Positions 10,389 to 22,476 of a stretch of 64,000 nucleotides of DNA are shown piece by piece (position 1 is the stretch's first letter; every line of letters starts with the position of its first letter). A program made the translations under genes and the position numbers. Below the pieces are notes generated by a model, which was not told the origin of the DNA, did no database searches, and worked only from the letters and a program-made list of their open reading frames with translations. The stretch is from Mrakia gelida (lineage: Eukaryota > Basidiomycota > Tremellomycetes > Cystofilobasidiales > Mrakiaceae), in NCBI GenBank assembly GCA_024345305.1, contig BRON01000002.1:806001-870000 (forward strand), written 5' to 3'.

Positions 10389-13300
10389 TCAGCCCTCGAG
10401 CGAAGCCAACTCCGAACGGATACCTCCCTCACTGCAAAACGATGAACGCCAAACGAAAGCGGAAGCGAGGGTCAGAACGCGACGAGAGACGAGGAGAGAG
10501 TGTGCGAGGAAGGGTTGGGTTGGTGTGCGCGACTCACTTCTTGATCTTCAGCACCTGCGTAGCCTCGAGCTTCTCACCCTTAGCGAGCTTCTCCTTGAGT
10601 TCGTCGATAGCTTTGAGCTGTTGCGAAACGAGAACGAACGACGCGAGGCGAAACGAGATAAGGAGTCAGCGAAGAGTCTCGTCGCCGCGCATCGACTTCT
10701 CACGAACGAAGCTCAAACGAAGACGAATTGAGACGCACCTTCTTCAACAAGTTCCTAATCTTCTTCGCCACCGGATCCGCACTCTCAGGTACCACCTCCG
10801 CCACCACCTCCACCACTACAGGTGCGGCCACAGCCTGCAACTGCTCCTGATCCTCTCCCCTCTTCCCTCCTCTCCGATCCTTCTTCCCTCCCTTCGTCTT
10901 CCCATTCCCGTTCCTTCCGTTCTCCCCCTCCTCTCTCGGCGCACTCCCAGGAGGAGCTCGCCCCTTCTGCTGTCCTCTCACGGCGTAAACTGAGGGAGCA
11001 GGACCTCCGTTCGACGACGACGAGGAAGGGAGACCTCCCTGGTCCTCTCGAAGGAAGTGGATGGGGGTGGCGGTTCCTCGAGCGCCTGGGGGTCGGTAGG
11101 CTCCGGCGGCGATGGGAGCGGGAGCTTGAGGGGGGAGGGAGGAGACGGAGGCGGAGGGGGCTGGGGCGGAAGGGATGATGGAGGGGAAAGGGGGGTTGGA
11201 GGAGAGGGAGGAGGGTCGCCAGATCGCCTGGAGGGAGAAGAGAAGAGGAGACGAGAGGGTGAGTTGGAGGTCAAGGGAAGAAGAGATATGGGAGAAGAGA
11301 GAGTGAAGACGAACCTGATACAGATCCGCGATCATGTCCTGATGCAGAAGACCTCCAGCGCACCACCAGACCTTGTATCCGTTGTCGACTCTCAGCCTCG
11401 GGCTCAACGTAGCAGCTGAGAACGAACGACGCACATAGAAAGGAAGCTCGTCAGCAAATCGATCATCAAGAGATCAAGCGTCTCGTCGCGAGAGAGATAA
11501 CGAGAGGAAGGGAAGAAAGGAAAACGAAAGGCGCGACGCGACTCACTCATGATGAAGTTTCCACAAGGACTCCACTCGCACGTACTCGCGTTGGGAGCTC
11601 GAATGTCCGCGACCTTCTTCATGACCTTTCGATCCCAAACGTCGATGTGACCACTGAGGTTTCCGAAGCCGGCGACGAGGAGGAGACGCGACTGAGGTTG
11701 GTAGGAGAGGAAGTTTCGAGGGGAGAGTCCGAGGTCGTGCGAGGGGTTGGCTTTGGTGTCGAACAGGACGGTCTTGGCAGGCATGTCTGTAGAGGTGGAC
11801 GAGGGTGAAGAACAAGAGTCAGCTCGAGAACGAGAGCAATGAAGGAGGAGAGAGAAACGTCGACGTACATCCGTAAACGACTCCGAATTCCTTCGAGTTG
11901 GGAGCCCAGTTGAAGTCGTGGACGGGTCCCTCCTTGTCGAGAGCGACTCGGCACTCGAAGCCACCTCGAAGGGCGACCAAGTAGAGGTTAGTCTCTCCGT
12001 AGTAGGACTTGTTCGTCTGATCGACGTCGGTGGTGGTGAGGAAGAGAGCCTGCGAGGGAAAAACGGTGGGACGATTCGGATCAGCTTCGACCTCTCGAGA
12101 CTTCGACTCCCAGCACACCAGCAGCACACGAGCGGAGGTGACAGAAGGATGGACTCACCATCGATCCAGCAGGGTTCCATTTGACGGTGACCTTGTCAGC
12201 CTTGAAGAAGGACTTCGTAGCAGTCGCGACGGGGGAGGATCCGCTGAGGGTCTGGACGGAGTACAAGCTCATCGTCGCTGGCGCTCCGTTCTTCTCCCCA
12301 ACGAAGACAGCAACACCCTCTCCCTCGGACCCTCCACCAACCCAGATTCCCTTGAGACCCTCGACCCTGAACCGCGAAACGGGAGCGACACCTCGAGTGA
12401 GGGAAGCGCCGGAGAAGAGGAGGATTTCCGAACCGGACTGTCGGATGAGGTAGGATTCTGATGGAGGGAAAGCGGGGTGCCTGAAGAAACAAGAGGGTAG
12501 CTTAGCTCGCTGTCGAAGAAGAAGGCTCGAGGTGGGCTGTGACAGGAGGAAAAGGAGGTTGTCGAAGGGAGGGAGGAAACAAAGGAAGGGGAGAGAGCTC
12601 ATCACGCACCAGTTCTCTTGCGACTTGTTAGTGAAAGCCATGACCTCCTCTCCGGTAGCGGTGGAGAAGATTCGAAGGTTGTTGTGCTGAGCATTGGGAT
12701 CCTCGGGTTTGACTGCGATAAAGGGAAGTAAGTCAGCCCAGGGAGCTCGATGAAGGACGGGAGGATCCAATGGAAGGAGCTAGCTCGAAGCTTCCTTCCT
12801 TTCCCTCATGAGTCGACTCACCATACCGTTCCCAGGTGCTGAGGTAGGTTCCCTTCGGCGAGAAGGTGATCTCTACGATTCCAACGACAAGGAGTTCTCT
12901 GAGGAGCTCTCCGGTATCGCTCTTGACGATGGTAACGCTGCGAAGAAGAGAGAGCGAGACTCAAGTCAGCTCGATTCCTTCCCTTGGGTTGATGAGCTCG
13001 AGCAAGGAGAGCGCTGAAGGAAGAGAGACTCACGAAGCTGGGAGAACGTAAGCGAAGAGCTCGCCCGTAGGGGAGTACTGGATCTGACGAGTGTGGACCT
13101 CAGGACTGTATAGAAGAAGGGGCGAAGGAAGTCAGCTCTGTCGCGAATGGGAGGAGGCGACGTGGTTTTTGATGAATGAACGAGAGGGGAGGCTGGATGA
13201 GGAGCACTCACGCTTTAAAACCTTCGGTAGCAGAGTAGGAAGGAGAAGCCTCTACGAGGGCCAAAGACTTCTGGGCACGAACTACAGTACGGGTAAGAGG

Positions 13301-13462
13301 AGAGCGAGAAGGGAGGGCGAGGGAGGGTAGGGAAAGGGAAGGACGAGAGAGATGAGAGGAAGGAGAGCGGTCGTCGTTAGCTCATCGTTTCAACTCTCTG
13401 CTTCAGGTCTGAGTAGGAGATGTTTACTTACGAGCGTACTGGTTTGAAGGTGCTGCTGCCAT
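10389..13462 (-). CDS. Translation initiation factor eIF2A
   Basis: A WD-repeat (beta-propeller) factor of about 640 residues that binds the 40S subunit and initiator tRNA in non-canonical initiation. It starts MAAAPSNQYA and shows family segments: VKPEDPNAQHNNLRIFST, SGSEILLFSGASLTRG, TNKSYYGETNLYLV, GPVHDFNWAPNSKEFGVVYG, RNFLSYQPQSRLL and GFGNLSGHIDVWDRKVMKK. The C-terminus, ending ...EKLAKGEKLEATQVLKIK, is helical and basic. TGA at 10534-10536 looks like the stop, but it lies inside a GTGAGT donor. Splicing over a CTGAC-containing intron to the acceptor near 10.43 kb adds NEGGIRSELASLEG, which fits the usual eIF2A tail, so I place the stop at 10389. It is divergent from the PRPP synthetase gene. 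Confidence 0.93.
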
Positions 13463-13844
13463 AGTGAAGAGGGAGAGCTGCTACTTCTTTGGGATAATCG
13501 GTACGTCGTGGTTCGTGGGGAGGAGAGAGCGAGGCAGCTGAGAGTCGCGAAGGGCTCGCCTTCACCTCCTGCGCTTTTCAGCTCGACCCTTTCAACATCA
13601 CCTTCCCAGCCTCTAACCATCACGACCAATTCAGCAAACCTCCTCTACGCCGTCCCTACCAACTTATCTTGATTCTCGTTGACTAGTCGTGAGTGCCCGT
13701 CGTCGTCTACGGCCTCAAAGGACGCTCTCTGACCCTCCTTCCCCTCCTCTCCTTCTCGTTCGAAATATCTGTCCTTCCTCTAGCTCGGACCGTCTTCTTC
13801 ACGCCCTTCACCACTTTTCACCCCTTCCTTCTTCTACCGCCAAC
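13463..13844. promoter_or_regulatory. Divergent promoter between eIF2A and PRPP synthetase
   Basis: The 382 bp between two start codons that point away from each other must hold both promoters. It is pyrimidine-rich on the plus strand just before 13845. I cannot name a specific element. Confidence 0.45.
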
Positions 13845-15642
13845 ATGCACAACGGAAACGCTATCCGTCTTCTGACAGGTCAGCCTCCCTCGTCCCTGCT
13901 GAAAGGCAGCAAAGGAGAGAGCGAGCTCGACCAGTTCAGCTGAACGACGCTCCTTCCCTTCCCTTCTGCCTTGCTTTTCCTAGGAAACTCCCATCCCGAG
14001 CTCGCTCAAGCCGTCGCCGAGAGGTAAGCTATACATCTCTCCATCTTACTCGAAAAGAAACGAGCTTCTGACTCTTCGTTTCGACCTTCCTTCCAGACTC
14101 GGGATTCCTCTCACCTCGAGCCAGTGCACCAAGTTCGCTGATCAAGAGATTGGAGTCAGGATCCACGAGTCCGTTCGAGACGAGGACGTTTTCATCATTC
14201 AGAGCCCTTCCCCACCATCAGTCAGTACCCAACCTCATTTTAATAGCTCCCAAGTCGCGAAAAAATGGGGGGAGATGGGCTGAGGAGGCAGGACAGAGGA
14301 GGGAAGGAGGAGCTCGAGCTCGCTCGGGTCAAACTCGTCCGCCGTCCTTCAGTTCCTCTGCTTCGCTATCTCGAGGGTTCTGAAGCCAGAAAACTGACTC
14401 GATTCTCTTCTTTCTCATGCTCTGAAGGTCAATGATCACTTGATGGAGCTCCTCATCCTCATCTCAGCTTGCAAGACCGCGTCCGCTCGAAGGATCACCG
14501 CCGTCATCCCTTGCTATCCTTACGCTCGACAGGACAAGAAGGACAAGTCCAGAGCTCCCATCACTGCCAAGTTCGTCCTCTCTCCCATCCTATCCCTGCA
14601 ACTCAAACCCTCTCTCCCCTAACCTCGTCTCTCCTTCGTCGCAGGCTCATCGCCAACCTCATCACCGTCGCCGGAGCCGACCACGTTATCACCATGGACC
14701 TCCACGCCTCCCAGATCCAAGGGTTCTTCGACATCCCCGTCGACAACCTCTTCTCCGAACCCATCATGGTCCGCTACATCAAGTCCACCATCCCAGACTG
14801 GCAGAACGCCATCATCGTCTCCCCCGACGCGGGAGGAGCCAAGCGAGCGACCGCCCTCGCCGACAGACTCAACCTCGACTTTGCGCTCATCAACAGGAAG
14901 AGGGATAGGGATCAGCCTGAGGTTGGAGAGGGAGAGGAGAAGAGGAAGGAGGACAAGATGGAGCTTTTGGTCGGAGATGTTCGGGGAAAGGTGAGTTTTC
15001 GTTCGAAGACGAAGGAGGGGGGGGAGGGGAGGAGGTCGGGGAGAGAGCTCGCGTTTTGGTCTTTTTTGCTGACTTTTTGGCTCTCTTTCGCTCGCTTCGG
15101 CTTTGCCTCGCGTCGTTGTTCTTTCAGGTCGCCATCCTCATCGACGATCTGATCGATACTGGACGAACCATCGGTCTCGCCGCTCAGGTCTTGAACGAGA
15201 AGGGTGCGCGTGAAGTTTGGGCTCTCGTCGCTCACGGTTCGTTCTCTTTTCCCTTTCCCTTTCCTTCGCTCTCTCCTCCCGAATTCGCCGCCTCTTTTTA
15301 TCTTTCCCTCGCTTACCTCTACCCGGATCTCCTTCGTTCCTTCCCACAGGTCTTCTCTCCTCCACCTCCATGGCCACCCTCCAAACCCTCCCGATAAAAC
15401 GACTCGTCGTGACCAACACCCTTCCTCAGACCGTTCGCTCGGAAGAGTGCACCAACGACATCTTCGACACCGTCGATATTTCGTCCACCATTGCCGAGTC
15501 TATTCGTCGTACGCACAATGGAGAGTCGATGTGAGTAGCGTCCCTCCCTCGAGCTTCTCGTTCGCGTCTCGAAGTGCTGACCACCTCGTCTTTTGTTCGT
15601 TCGACGCTCAGCTCCCTCCTCTTCTCGGAACACGGATGGTAG
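13845..15642 (+). CDS. Ribose-phosphate pyrophosphokinase (PRPP synthetase)
   Basis: Makes PRPP from ribose 5-phosphate and ATP for purine, pyrimidine, His, Trp and NAD synthesis. It starts [12 protein letters not shown], continues [20 protein letters not shown], then has the nucleotide-binding region ([20 protein letters not shown]), [20 protein letters not shown], and [18 protein letters not shown]. The ribose-phosphate loop reads [13 protein letters not shown]. It ends [10 protein letters not shown], completed by a last exon after a GTGAGT intron. Between INRKRD and MELLVGDV lies an extra charged stretch ([14 protein letters not shown]) not present in short family members. Cytosolic; it probably acts in a hetero-oligomer with other Prs subunits, as in yeast. 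Confidence 0.92.
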
Positions 15643-16026
15643 ACATCTCTCGGTCCTATTTCTTCTTCCCTTTTGTACCTCTGTAAACTCTTCTTCTTGT
15701 CTCTCTTCTCTTTCCCTTTTGCTCAACGGGACGAGACGAGCAACTTGCTCTCTCGCTCTGGCCCTTGCCCTTTTTCTTTTGCTTTTTTTTCTCCCTTAGT
15801 CTCTCTCTTTTGTTGATGAAACGAAACTTTCCTGAACTCGCGAACTGATCCACGAAGGAGAGAGGAGAGCCGACCTCGACGCGTCTTCGCGAGCCCTCGG
15901 TTCCAAAAAACGAGAACATCAGATCTATAAAGATACAGTAGTCAACCGAAGGAGTCCAGCGCTCTTGCGCGTATGTGAGTATTATGTATCTACCTATCCA
16001 AACCGAAACGGAAACGCGAACCGAAT
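15643..16026. other. Convergent 3' region of PRPP synthetase and membrane protein
   Basis: Pyrimidine-rich first half, then A-rich towards 15.95 kb, as expected for two facing 3' UTRs. I see no gene in it. Confidence 0.4.
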
Positions 16027-17498
16027 CTACTTCCTATAAGGCTCCTCCAACCCAAGCACGGCCTCCTGATCCAGCATCTTCTGTCGAGCCTTCTCGCTCG
16101 GGAACATGACCGTGACGGGGAAGATGAGCAGGAGAGCACAGGCGATGTATTCGAAGGTGATGAGCTGCGAAAACAAAAATGGGGGGTCAGTGGGGGAGAC
16201 AGCGAGAGGAAGAGGGAGGGGTGAGCGGGAGAGGGGGAGGCGACGCGACTCACAAGAACGAAGAAAGCAGACGAAGAGTGAACCCATCCTGTTGGATTTG
16301 ATCGGTTGAGGGTGGCCTGATGAAGTAGATGCTCGAGGTCAGCGAGGGAGAGGGAAAAGGAGGATAGAGGGGGGAGGGAGAGGGGACGAACGAGTTTGTA
16401 AGCGGAGGGAACGACGAGAACGAGGGCGACTCCGATGATGAACCAGGATTTGTTCTTGTCGAGGTGAGCGGAATAGCGACGTTGAGCGTAGGCTGTGGCG
16501 AGAAGGATGACGACAAGGATGACGATGGAGAGGACGTAGTTGACGATTCGGAGCTGGGGGGAGAGGAAACAAAACGAGGCGAGATCAGCGACGCGTTTCG
16601 AACGAGAGAGAGAGAGAGAGAGGAAGGGTAGGACTGACAGTGTGCACGTTCTGAGCGCTCTTTCCATTGGGATCTGAAATGGCACCGGAGGACATGGAAC
16701 CAGCTGTTGAAAGAAAGAGGGAAGGGAGAACGAAAGTTAGCAAGCGTCGACGCGTCGAACGAACGGAGAAAGAGGATGGCTCATAACTCACTGACGATAC
16801 CAGTGACGAGGACGCCGAGAACTAAAACTCGAAGAATGTTGGCTACTCGCTCGAGCCAGTTCCTGGTCGCGTTCTCTGAGTCGTCGGCGGAGTTGAGCGC
16901 TTTGAAGGGATGGATGTGACTTTTGAAGCATTCGATGAGGGGATCGAGGATGGCGATGAGACCGACGGTGAGGAGGATGAGTTCGGCGACTGGAGATCAA
17001 AAGAAAGAGTGCGAAGGTCAGTAGCTGTTGAGATGGGAAGTTGAAGCAAGCGGAGGAGGGGAAAGGGAAAGTCGAAGCGAGACGAACTGAAGAGGCCCGT
17101 CTCGTAGTTTCCTTTCGACATGTAGGCTCGGATGGCGAGAGTTGCGATTCGAAGGATGACGAAGATTCCTGGTCGAAGGATGATCACTAGGGAGAAGAGA
17201 GGGGGGAAGAAGTCAGCGTCAGGGAGGGAGGGAGGAGAGCGAGTCGAGCTCAACCCAACGTTCGACTCACGCGATCGGGATTCTTTCTTGACCATCCTGA
17301 AGGCCCAGAGACCTCCAAGGAGTCCATACTGCAAAAGAGGCGATGGAGGAGATTTGTATCAGTCTACACGTTTCGTCCGAGCTCGGAATCTGGGCTGAGA
17401 GAGCTCACCAGAACGACAAAGATGATTGAGGGAGCGAGGTCCTTCGAAACTGGAATGCCGCCGAGGATGAGAGGTGCGAAGGCTGAGTCTGAGGACAT
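16027..17498 (-). CDS. Multi-pass fungal membrane protein (DUF7702/RTA1-like architecture)
   Basis: Starts MSSDSAFAPLILGG and ends LDQEAVLGLEEPYRK. Spliced exons give about seven hydrophobic segments: LAPSIIFVVL/YGLLGGLWAF, VIILRPGIFVILRIATLAI, VAELILLTVGLIAIL, VANILRVLVLGVLVTGIV, LRIVNYVLSIVILVVILLAT, WFIIGVALVLVVPSAYKL and LITFEYIACALLLIFPVTVM. Loops are short, with one polar loop (NSADDSENATRNWLER). The exon order and the hydrophobic pattern resemble uncharacterised fungal seven-helix families such as DUF7702. I assign the architecture with confidence but not the family or function. Introns of about 60-110 nt interrupt nearly every helix boundary. Confidence 0.75.
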
Positions 17499-18173
17499 TG
17501 TTGTTGTAGAGTTGAGAAGTTGAGAGGGTCGAGAGAGGAGAGGAGGGAGGTGGTGGTTGATGAGGAGGAAGGATTGACCTCGAGATTTCCAGCCTTTGAA
17601 GGGCCGAAGCGAAAGAGCGAGCTCGCTCCCGAAGCTGAAAATAGCTGCCGACGCAGGCTCGACGCGACGAGGGAACCGATAATCTGCTCTCGCTTCCCTC
17701 AAACAGGCCGTCACCGAAGATCCTAAGCGGTGTAAGCTGTGCTCTCTATAATGAATCATGCTGCGAGGCTCTGTCCGCAGAGACGGAAACGGAGCTAGCG
17801 AGGATGGTCGACGGACGCGGACTGCTCTTCGGCTTGTTGTGGGTCAGAGAGCCTTGGAGTAGCTCGTCGGCTGTAGAATCTTCGAAGCTCATGAATCCTA
17901 CATTACACGCTTCGAGATCTCTCAGAGGTGTTAATCCTCCGGCGTCGTGACTTCAAGTCTTGAACGCGTCGGGCGAGGTGTCGACTCGAGAGCTCGTGGA
18001 GAGAGGCCGTACGAGTCGAGGTAAAGGGATGACTGAAGAGAGAAAAGTAGGGATCGAACGGAGGTCAGTAGATGTCCGAGAACAAGCGTACTCGAGGAAG
18101 ATCGAAGGAGGGAAGCGAAGGAAAGAAAGACGAAGACGAACCAAGCTCGAGCTCACACGTCCCTTCCCTTCCC
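17499..18173. other. Intergenic, 675 bp
   Basis: Holds the promoter of the membrane-protein gene at 17498 and the 3' flank of the acidic orphan. Scattered short frames have no splice sites or motifs I would defend. Confidence 0.35.
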
Positions 18174-18722
18174 TCAGCTGCTCTTCTTATCCTCCGTCTG
18201 AGCCTCCTCCTTCTCCTTCTGCTTCTCGTTCTCGCCCTCCTCCTCCACCCACTCGTCCTCCTCCTCCTCTCCGAGCGTATCCAGCCCTTCCTCACCTAGG
18301 ATCCCTCCCAACCTCTCGAGCAACGAATCCAGCATCCCCTCCAGCCCACTCGCGACGTTCTCCGCCTCGTCCATCCTCCTGGCCAGATCACTTTCGCTCT
18401 CCTCCTCTGATCCGTCTCCTTGAATGAGGTCGAGGAGCGGTTGGAGGAGAGCTCGGTCTTGGAGGGTGAGAGTGGAGAGGTCGATGTCTGCGAGAGGGTC
18501 GTTTGCCGATTCTGATGAGGAGTCGGTTGTTGAAGGAGGAGTGGTTGGGGAGATGATGGAAGAGTCGTCGGTTGTTGAAGAGTCGGAGGCGGGAGGGGGT
18601 GCTGAAGGCGCTGTTGTTGAGTTCATGTAGCTCATTGAGTCTCCTACGAGGGAGAGGAGATCCATGTCGTTCGAGGTCGAGGAAGGGGAGGCTCGAGAGG
18701 AGACGGGAGGAGGGGGAGCCAT
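18174..18722 (-). CDS. Acidic, low-complexity orphan protein (182 aa)
   Basis: A single uninterrupted frame, unusual in this intron-rich window. It begins MAPPPPVSSRASPSSTSND, has a Ser/Thr/Pro-rich first half (MDLLSLVGDSMSYMNS, then repeated STTD/SSTT), and a likely helical segment in the second half (NVASGLEGMLDSLLERLGG). It ends in a very acidic tail (EEEEDEWVEEEGENEK then KEKEEAQTEDKKSS). I do not recognise it. The acidic tail and amphipathic helix suggest a protein-protein adaptor, but this is inference. It is divergent from the TTC27 gene across 238 bp. Confidence 0.55.
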   Translation of the reverse strand: MAPPPPVSSRASPSSTSNDMDLLSLVGDSMSYMNSTTAPSAPPPASDSSTTDDSSIISPTTPPSTTDSSSESANDPLADIDLSTLTLQDRALLQPLLDLIQGDGSEEESESDLARRMDEAENVASGLEGMLDSLLERLGGILGEEGLDTLGEEEEDEWVEEEGENEKQKEKEEAQTEDKKSS

Positions 18723-18960
18723 GGCTTCGAGAGAGAGGAGGTTGAGCTGGACTGGAAAGAGTTTTAGAGGGATGGATAGGTTGGGAGAAGAGGAAGGATG
18801 GCGAGGTGTGAGTTATAAGGCTGCGATGCTGCTGAAGGCGAGGGAAGGAGATGGAAGGAAGGAAGGGACTTTCTCGGTCAGCACCTTTGAATTTTGAAGC
18901 TCACCGTTTCGTCCCTTCCTCTCCTTCAAGATCCAAACTCCCACTCCCACCCTACTCAAA

Positions 18961-21900
18961 ATGTCGGCTCCCTCTCCCTCCGTGCTGCTAGCAGCCGAGA
19001 GATCTCTCCTCTCGTCGACGTGGACTCTCCCAGCAGAGTCTGCCTCCTCCCCTCTCTCCCCAGCTCTTCAGCTCGCCAAAGACACCACAGAGGCTTCCTA
19101 CGTCAAAGTGCTCTCCTCAGACCTCGCCAAAGCAGTACTCAACATCGGCTCACCTTCCTCGGAGGAGGACGACTCCCAGTTCGATATCGAGACTCGACTC
19201 GTTGGAGGAGGAGGTCTGGCGAGCAAGAAACCGGAGGGACTGTCGACGGAGGAATGGGAGCTCGTCGTTCTTTCGGTCGCTGTTTCTCTCCTCCAGAGCT
19301 ACGTTCAGATGAACTGGACAGGACCCAACATCGTTCTCTCTCCTTTGGAACTCCTCTCCCAGACCTCCTCAACTCCCTTTGGATCCGAAGTCACGGCTCA
19401 GGACGTCGAACAATCCTCCATCAGCTCCCTCTCCTACCTCGGAGAGCCCGCCTACCACCTCGCTCAAAACCCTACCTTCCTCAGAATTGCCCTTACCCTC
19501 CTCTCCCCAACCACCATCGCCACCTTCTTCACCCACATCCAATCTTCCTCGTGGTGGGCTCTCCGAGCTACCAGAGCTCATCATCAAACCCTCCTCATCG
19601 ACAGCGGCTCCCTCCCTCTCCCTCCGACCGTCCTCCCTTCATCCATCGCGCTTCTCTCCTCCACGACCTGTACTCTCCTCGGCCACGACAAGGATCTCAG
19701 ATCCAAGCTTGCTCTCGAGATCGGACTCGCCTACTACCTTCTCCTCGGAGCGGACAAGGAGGCTGGGAACTGGTTCGTGAAGGCCGCGAGGGACGAGGCC
19801 AGTCTCGAGTGGGAGTTGACCGGAGCGATGGGGAAGAGGACAAAGTTCCAGCAGGACGACATCGGTCAGCTGGTCGTCGTCGCTAGGGGAAGGGAGAGGA
19901 AGGGGTGGGTGCCGATGAAGAGCTCCAAGGAGGTTGGTCTTCAAGGAGGAGAGGACGCGGAACCTGTCGTCGAGGCAGAGCAAACCACTCCCGCTCTCGT
20001 CGCGTCCTCGGAGGATTCCAGTCAGCCTCAGGTCCCCAAATCCCTCGACCTCAATGACGATACCCTCCTCGAGCGAACGGTGTTCACCTCCTCCTCGACC
20101 TACTCCCCTCACGCCTCCACCCCCGCCAACTCCCTCCTCCAATCCATCGACCCCTCCAACCCTCCTCCCCTCCACCCAATCGATCAAACCCACCTCCTCT
20201 CCCTCCCTCTCATCCACTCCCACCTCCCCTCTGACGAACTCTCCACCTCCCAACTCACTCCCTTCACCGCTCTCGTCCTCTCCTCCCCTCAAAACTGGTC
20301 CATCCACACCACCGCTCTCCTCCTTCGTTCGCGAGCCGAGTCTGGTCGAACTCGAACAGTAGAGAGGTCGATCATGCAGCTTCAGGCACTCGTGGATCAG
20401 ATCCCGCTGAACGAGGATGGAGGACAGAAGGGGATCGCGCCCGCGAAGGAGAGGTTGAGGTACTTCTGGAGTTTGGTCGTGCCGAGTCGGTGGGATCTGG
20501 AGAAGGAGTTGGCGGAGAGGTTGGGGACGATGGGAGTGCTGAGAAGTGCGATGGAGATCTACGAGAGGCTGGAGATGTGGGATAGGGTGGTCATGTGTCA
20601 TCAAGTGAGTACCTTCGTTCCCTTTTTCGAGCGAGCGACGAGACGCGTCGAAACTCGAACTAACCTCTCTCCTCTCGTTTCTTTTTTCCCGCTTCCTCTT
20701 TCGCGCTCGTAACAGCAACTCGAGCAACCCGAGAAGGCTCTTTCCATCGTCCGCTCGCTCCTTTCCGGAACTCTGGTCGAACAAGCTCGAGTCCTCGCCG
20801 TTTCTCGAACGGGACCCGCCGCTCCCTCGGAACGACATCAGGTTCGAATGTCTGTCGCCAGGAAGGCCAACCTCATCTGCTCGCTCGGAGATCTTCTTCC
20901 AGACGAGAAGCTCGATCGATACAAGGAAGCTTGGGAAGGTGAGTCGTTCTCCCTTTCGTTCTTTTCTCTCCTCGCCTCTCTCTCATGCTGACTCGACCTG
21001 CCTTCCTCCCTCGTCTCGACGTCCTTTTTTCCCCCCAGCCTCCAATCACACCTCTTCCCGAGCCGCTCGATCTGCCGCAGGAGTCCTCTTCGCCGGTCAG
21101 AAGTTCACCGAAGCCATCCCTTTCCTCGAAGCCGCTCTCGCCATCAACCCTCTCTACTCTCGATCCTGGTTCATCCTCGGTTGCGCGTACGTCCAGACGG
21201 AGGACTGGAAGAACGCCGTCAGATGCTTCAGGAGGGTTGTCGCCGTCGAGGATGAGGATGCCGAGGGGTGGAACAACCTCGCGAGTTGTTATCTCAGGAT
21301 GGGAGATATCGGTGGTGTGAGTTTTCGTCCTTGTTTCGAGGCGACGATGGGAACGGGATCAGGGTTGAATTCAAGCTCGAGGCTGACTCCTTCTTCCTTT
21401 CGGTTCGTTTTCTTCTGCAGGACAACCTCGACAAGGAGTCGGATGGTCTTCTCATCGACGGACTGGAGGATGAGGAGGAAGTCAAGGAAGCTCGAGAGGC
21501 GAAGGAAAGGGTACGTTTCGACTCTCGTCTATCTCGCTCGAACTCAGCGAGCTCTTCGACTCCTCGCTGACTTCCCAACCACCTTCTACTCTCTTCACTC
21601 CCTTAGGTCCCCGAATCCCTCACCACCAAAGCTCGAATCCCTCACGCCAACAAGATCCTCGCCCACCGAGCTCTCAAAACAGGTCTCCGCTTCGGCTACG
21701 ACAACTGGCGGATGTGGTCCAATTACCTCCTCGTCTGCATCGATCTCGGAGAGAACTCGGAAGCCTGTCGAGCCCTCACCCGAGTCGTCGAGGAGCGAGC
21801 TCGCAAGGACGGAGAGGACTGCGTCGACTCGGACGTCCTGGATCGACTCGTCTCAGCCGTCACCAAAGGAGCTCAACCTGGAACGGAGGAAGCCAACGCT

Positions 21901-22476
21901 GAGGTTCACTCCCCCAACGAAGGGAAGGGACTTCTCTACAACCTCTCGAGGGTGTTCGACGATGTCATCTTGCCCAGGATCTCGTCGTCGCCGAGGATCT
22001 ACAGGAGTCAGGCGAGACTGCTTACCTGGGAGGGAAGGATTCCTGACGCGTTGGACGCTCATGTGAAGGCGTACCGAGCGAGTGTGGTGAACGATGAGTT
22101 GGTGGAGAGGGAGATGGGGAGGTGGAGAGAGGCGGTGGAGGAGACGAAGGAGGTGGCGGAGATGATGATGGGGTTGGGACCGAAGGCGGTGGTTCAGGAG
22201 GAGAAGACGTTGGAGGAAGGGGAGAAGCCGGTTTGGAAGGATTGGAAGTTCCAGGCGAGGAGTATGGTTAGGTCGTTCATGGGTGAGTCGAGCTCTCTTC
22301 TTGTTTTCGGGAGGGGGGGGGAGGGAGGGAGGGAGCCGGAACGAACGAGAGTTTGAAACTGACGCGTCTCGTTCTTTGTTTTGCGCCTCGTTTCAGGTCG
22401 AACGAAGGACGCTTTCGAGGATCAACCCGAGTGGGATACGTTGAAGGAGATTTTGGAGGATTTGAAGAATGCATGA
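18961..22476 (+). CDS. TPR protein of the TTC27/Emw1 family
   Basis: Starts MSAPSPSVLLAAERSLLSS and ends LKEILEDLKNA. The first exon is very long (about 1.65 kb) and encodes the helical N-terminal half. TPR-like helices follow: LRSAMEIYERLEMWDRVVMC, EQPEKALSIVRSLLSG, RSAAGVLFAGQKFTEAIPFL, INPLYSRSWFILGCAYVQ, DWKNAVRCFRRVVAVEDED, GWNNLASCYLRMGD, and later AHRALKTGLRFGYDNWRMW. This order matches TTC27/yeast Emw1, an essential TPR protein linked to cell-wall integrity and to assembly of spliceosomal U5 components. A poorly conserved Pro/Ser-rich insert lies at about 20.05-20.25 kb. A large antisense open frame over exon 1 is a codon-bias shadow. Confidence 0.85.

Noticed and set aside
10534..10536. 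TGA taken as the eIF2A stop
   Set aside because: It is part of a GTGAGT donor, and the spliced downstream exon gives the expected family C-terminus.
19639..20838. 399-codon minus-strand open frame over the TTC27 gene
   Set aside because: Lies antisense to a coherent TPR protein and has no domain sense. Strong codon bias keeps antisense frames open here.
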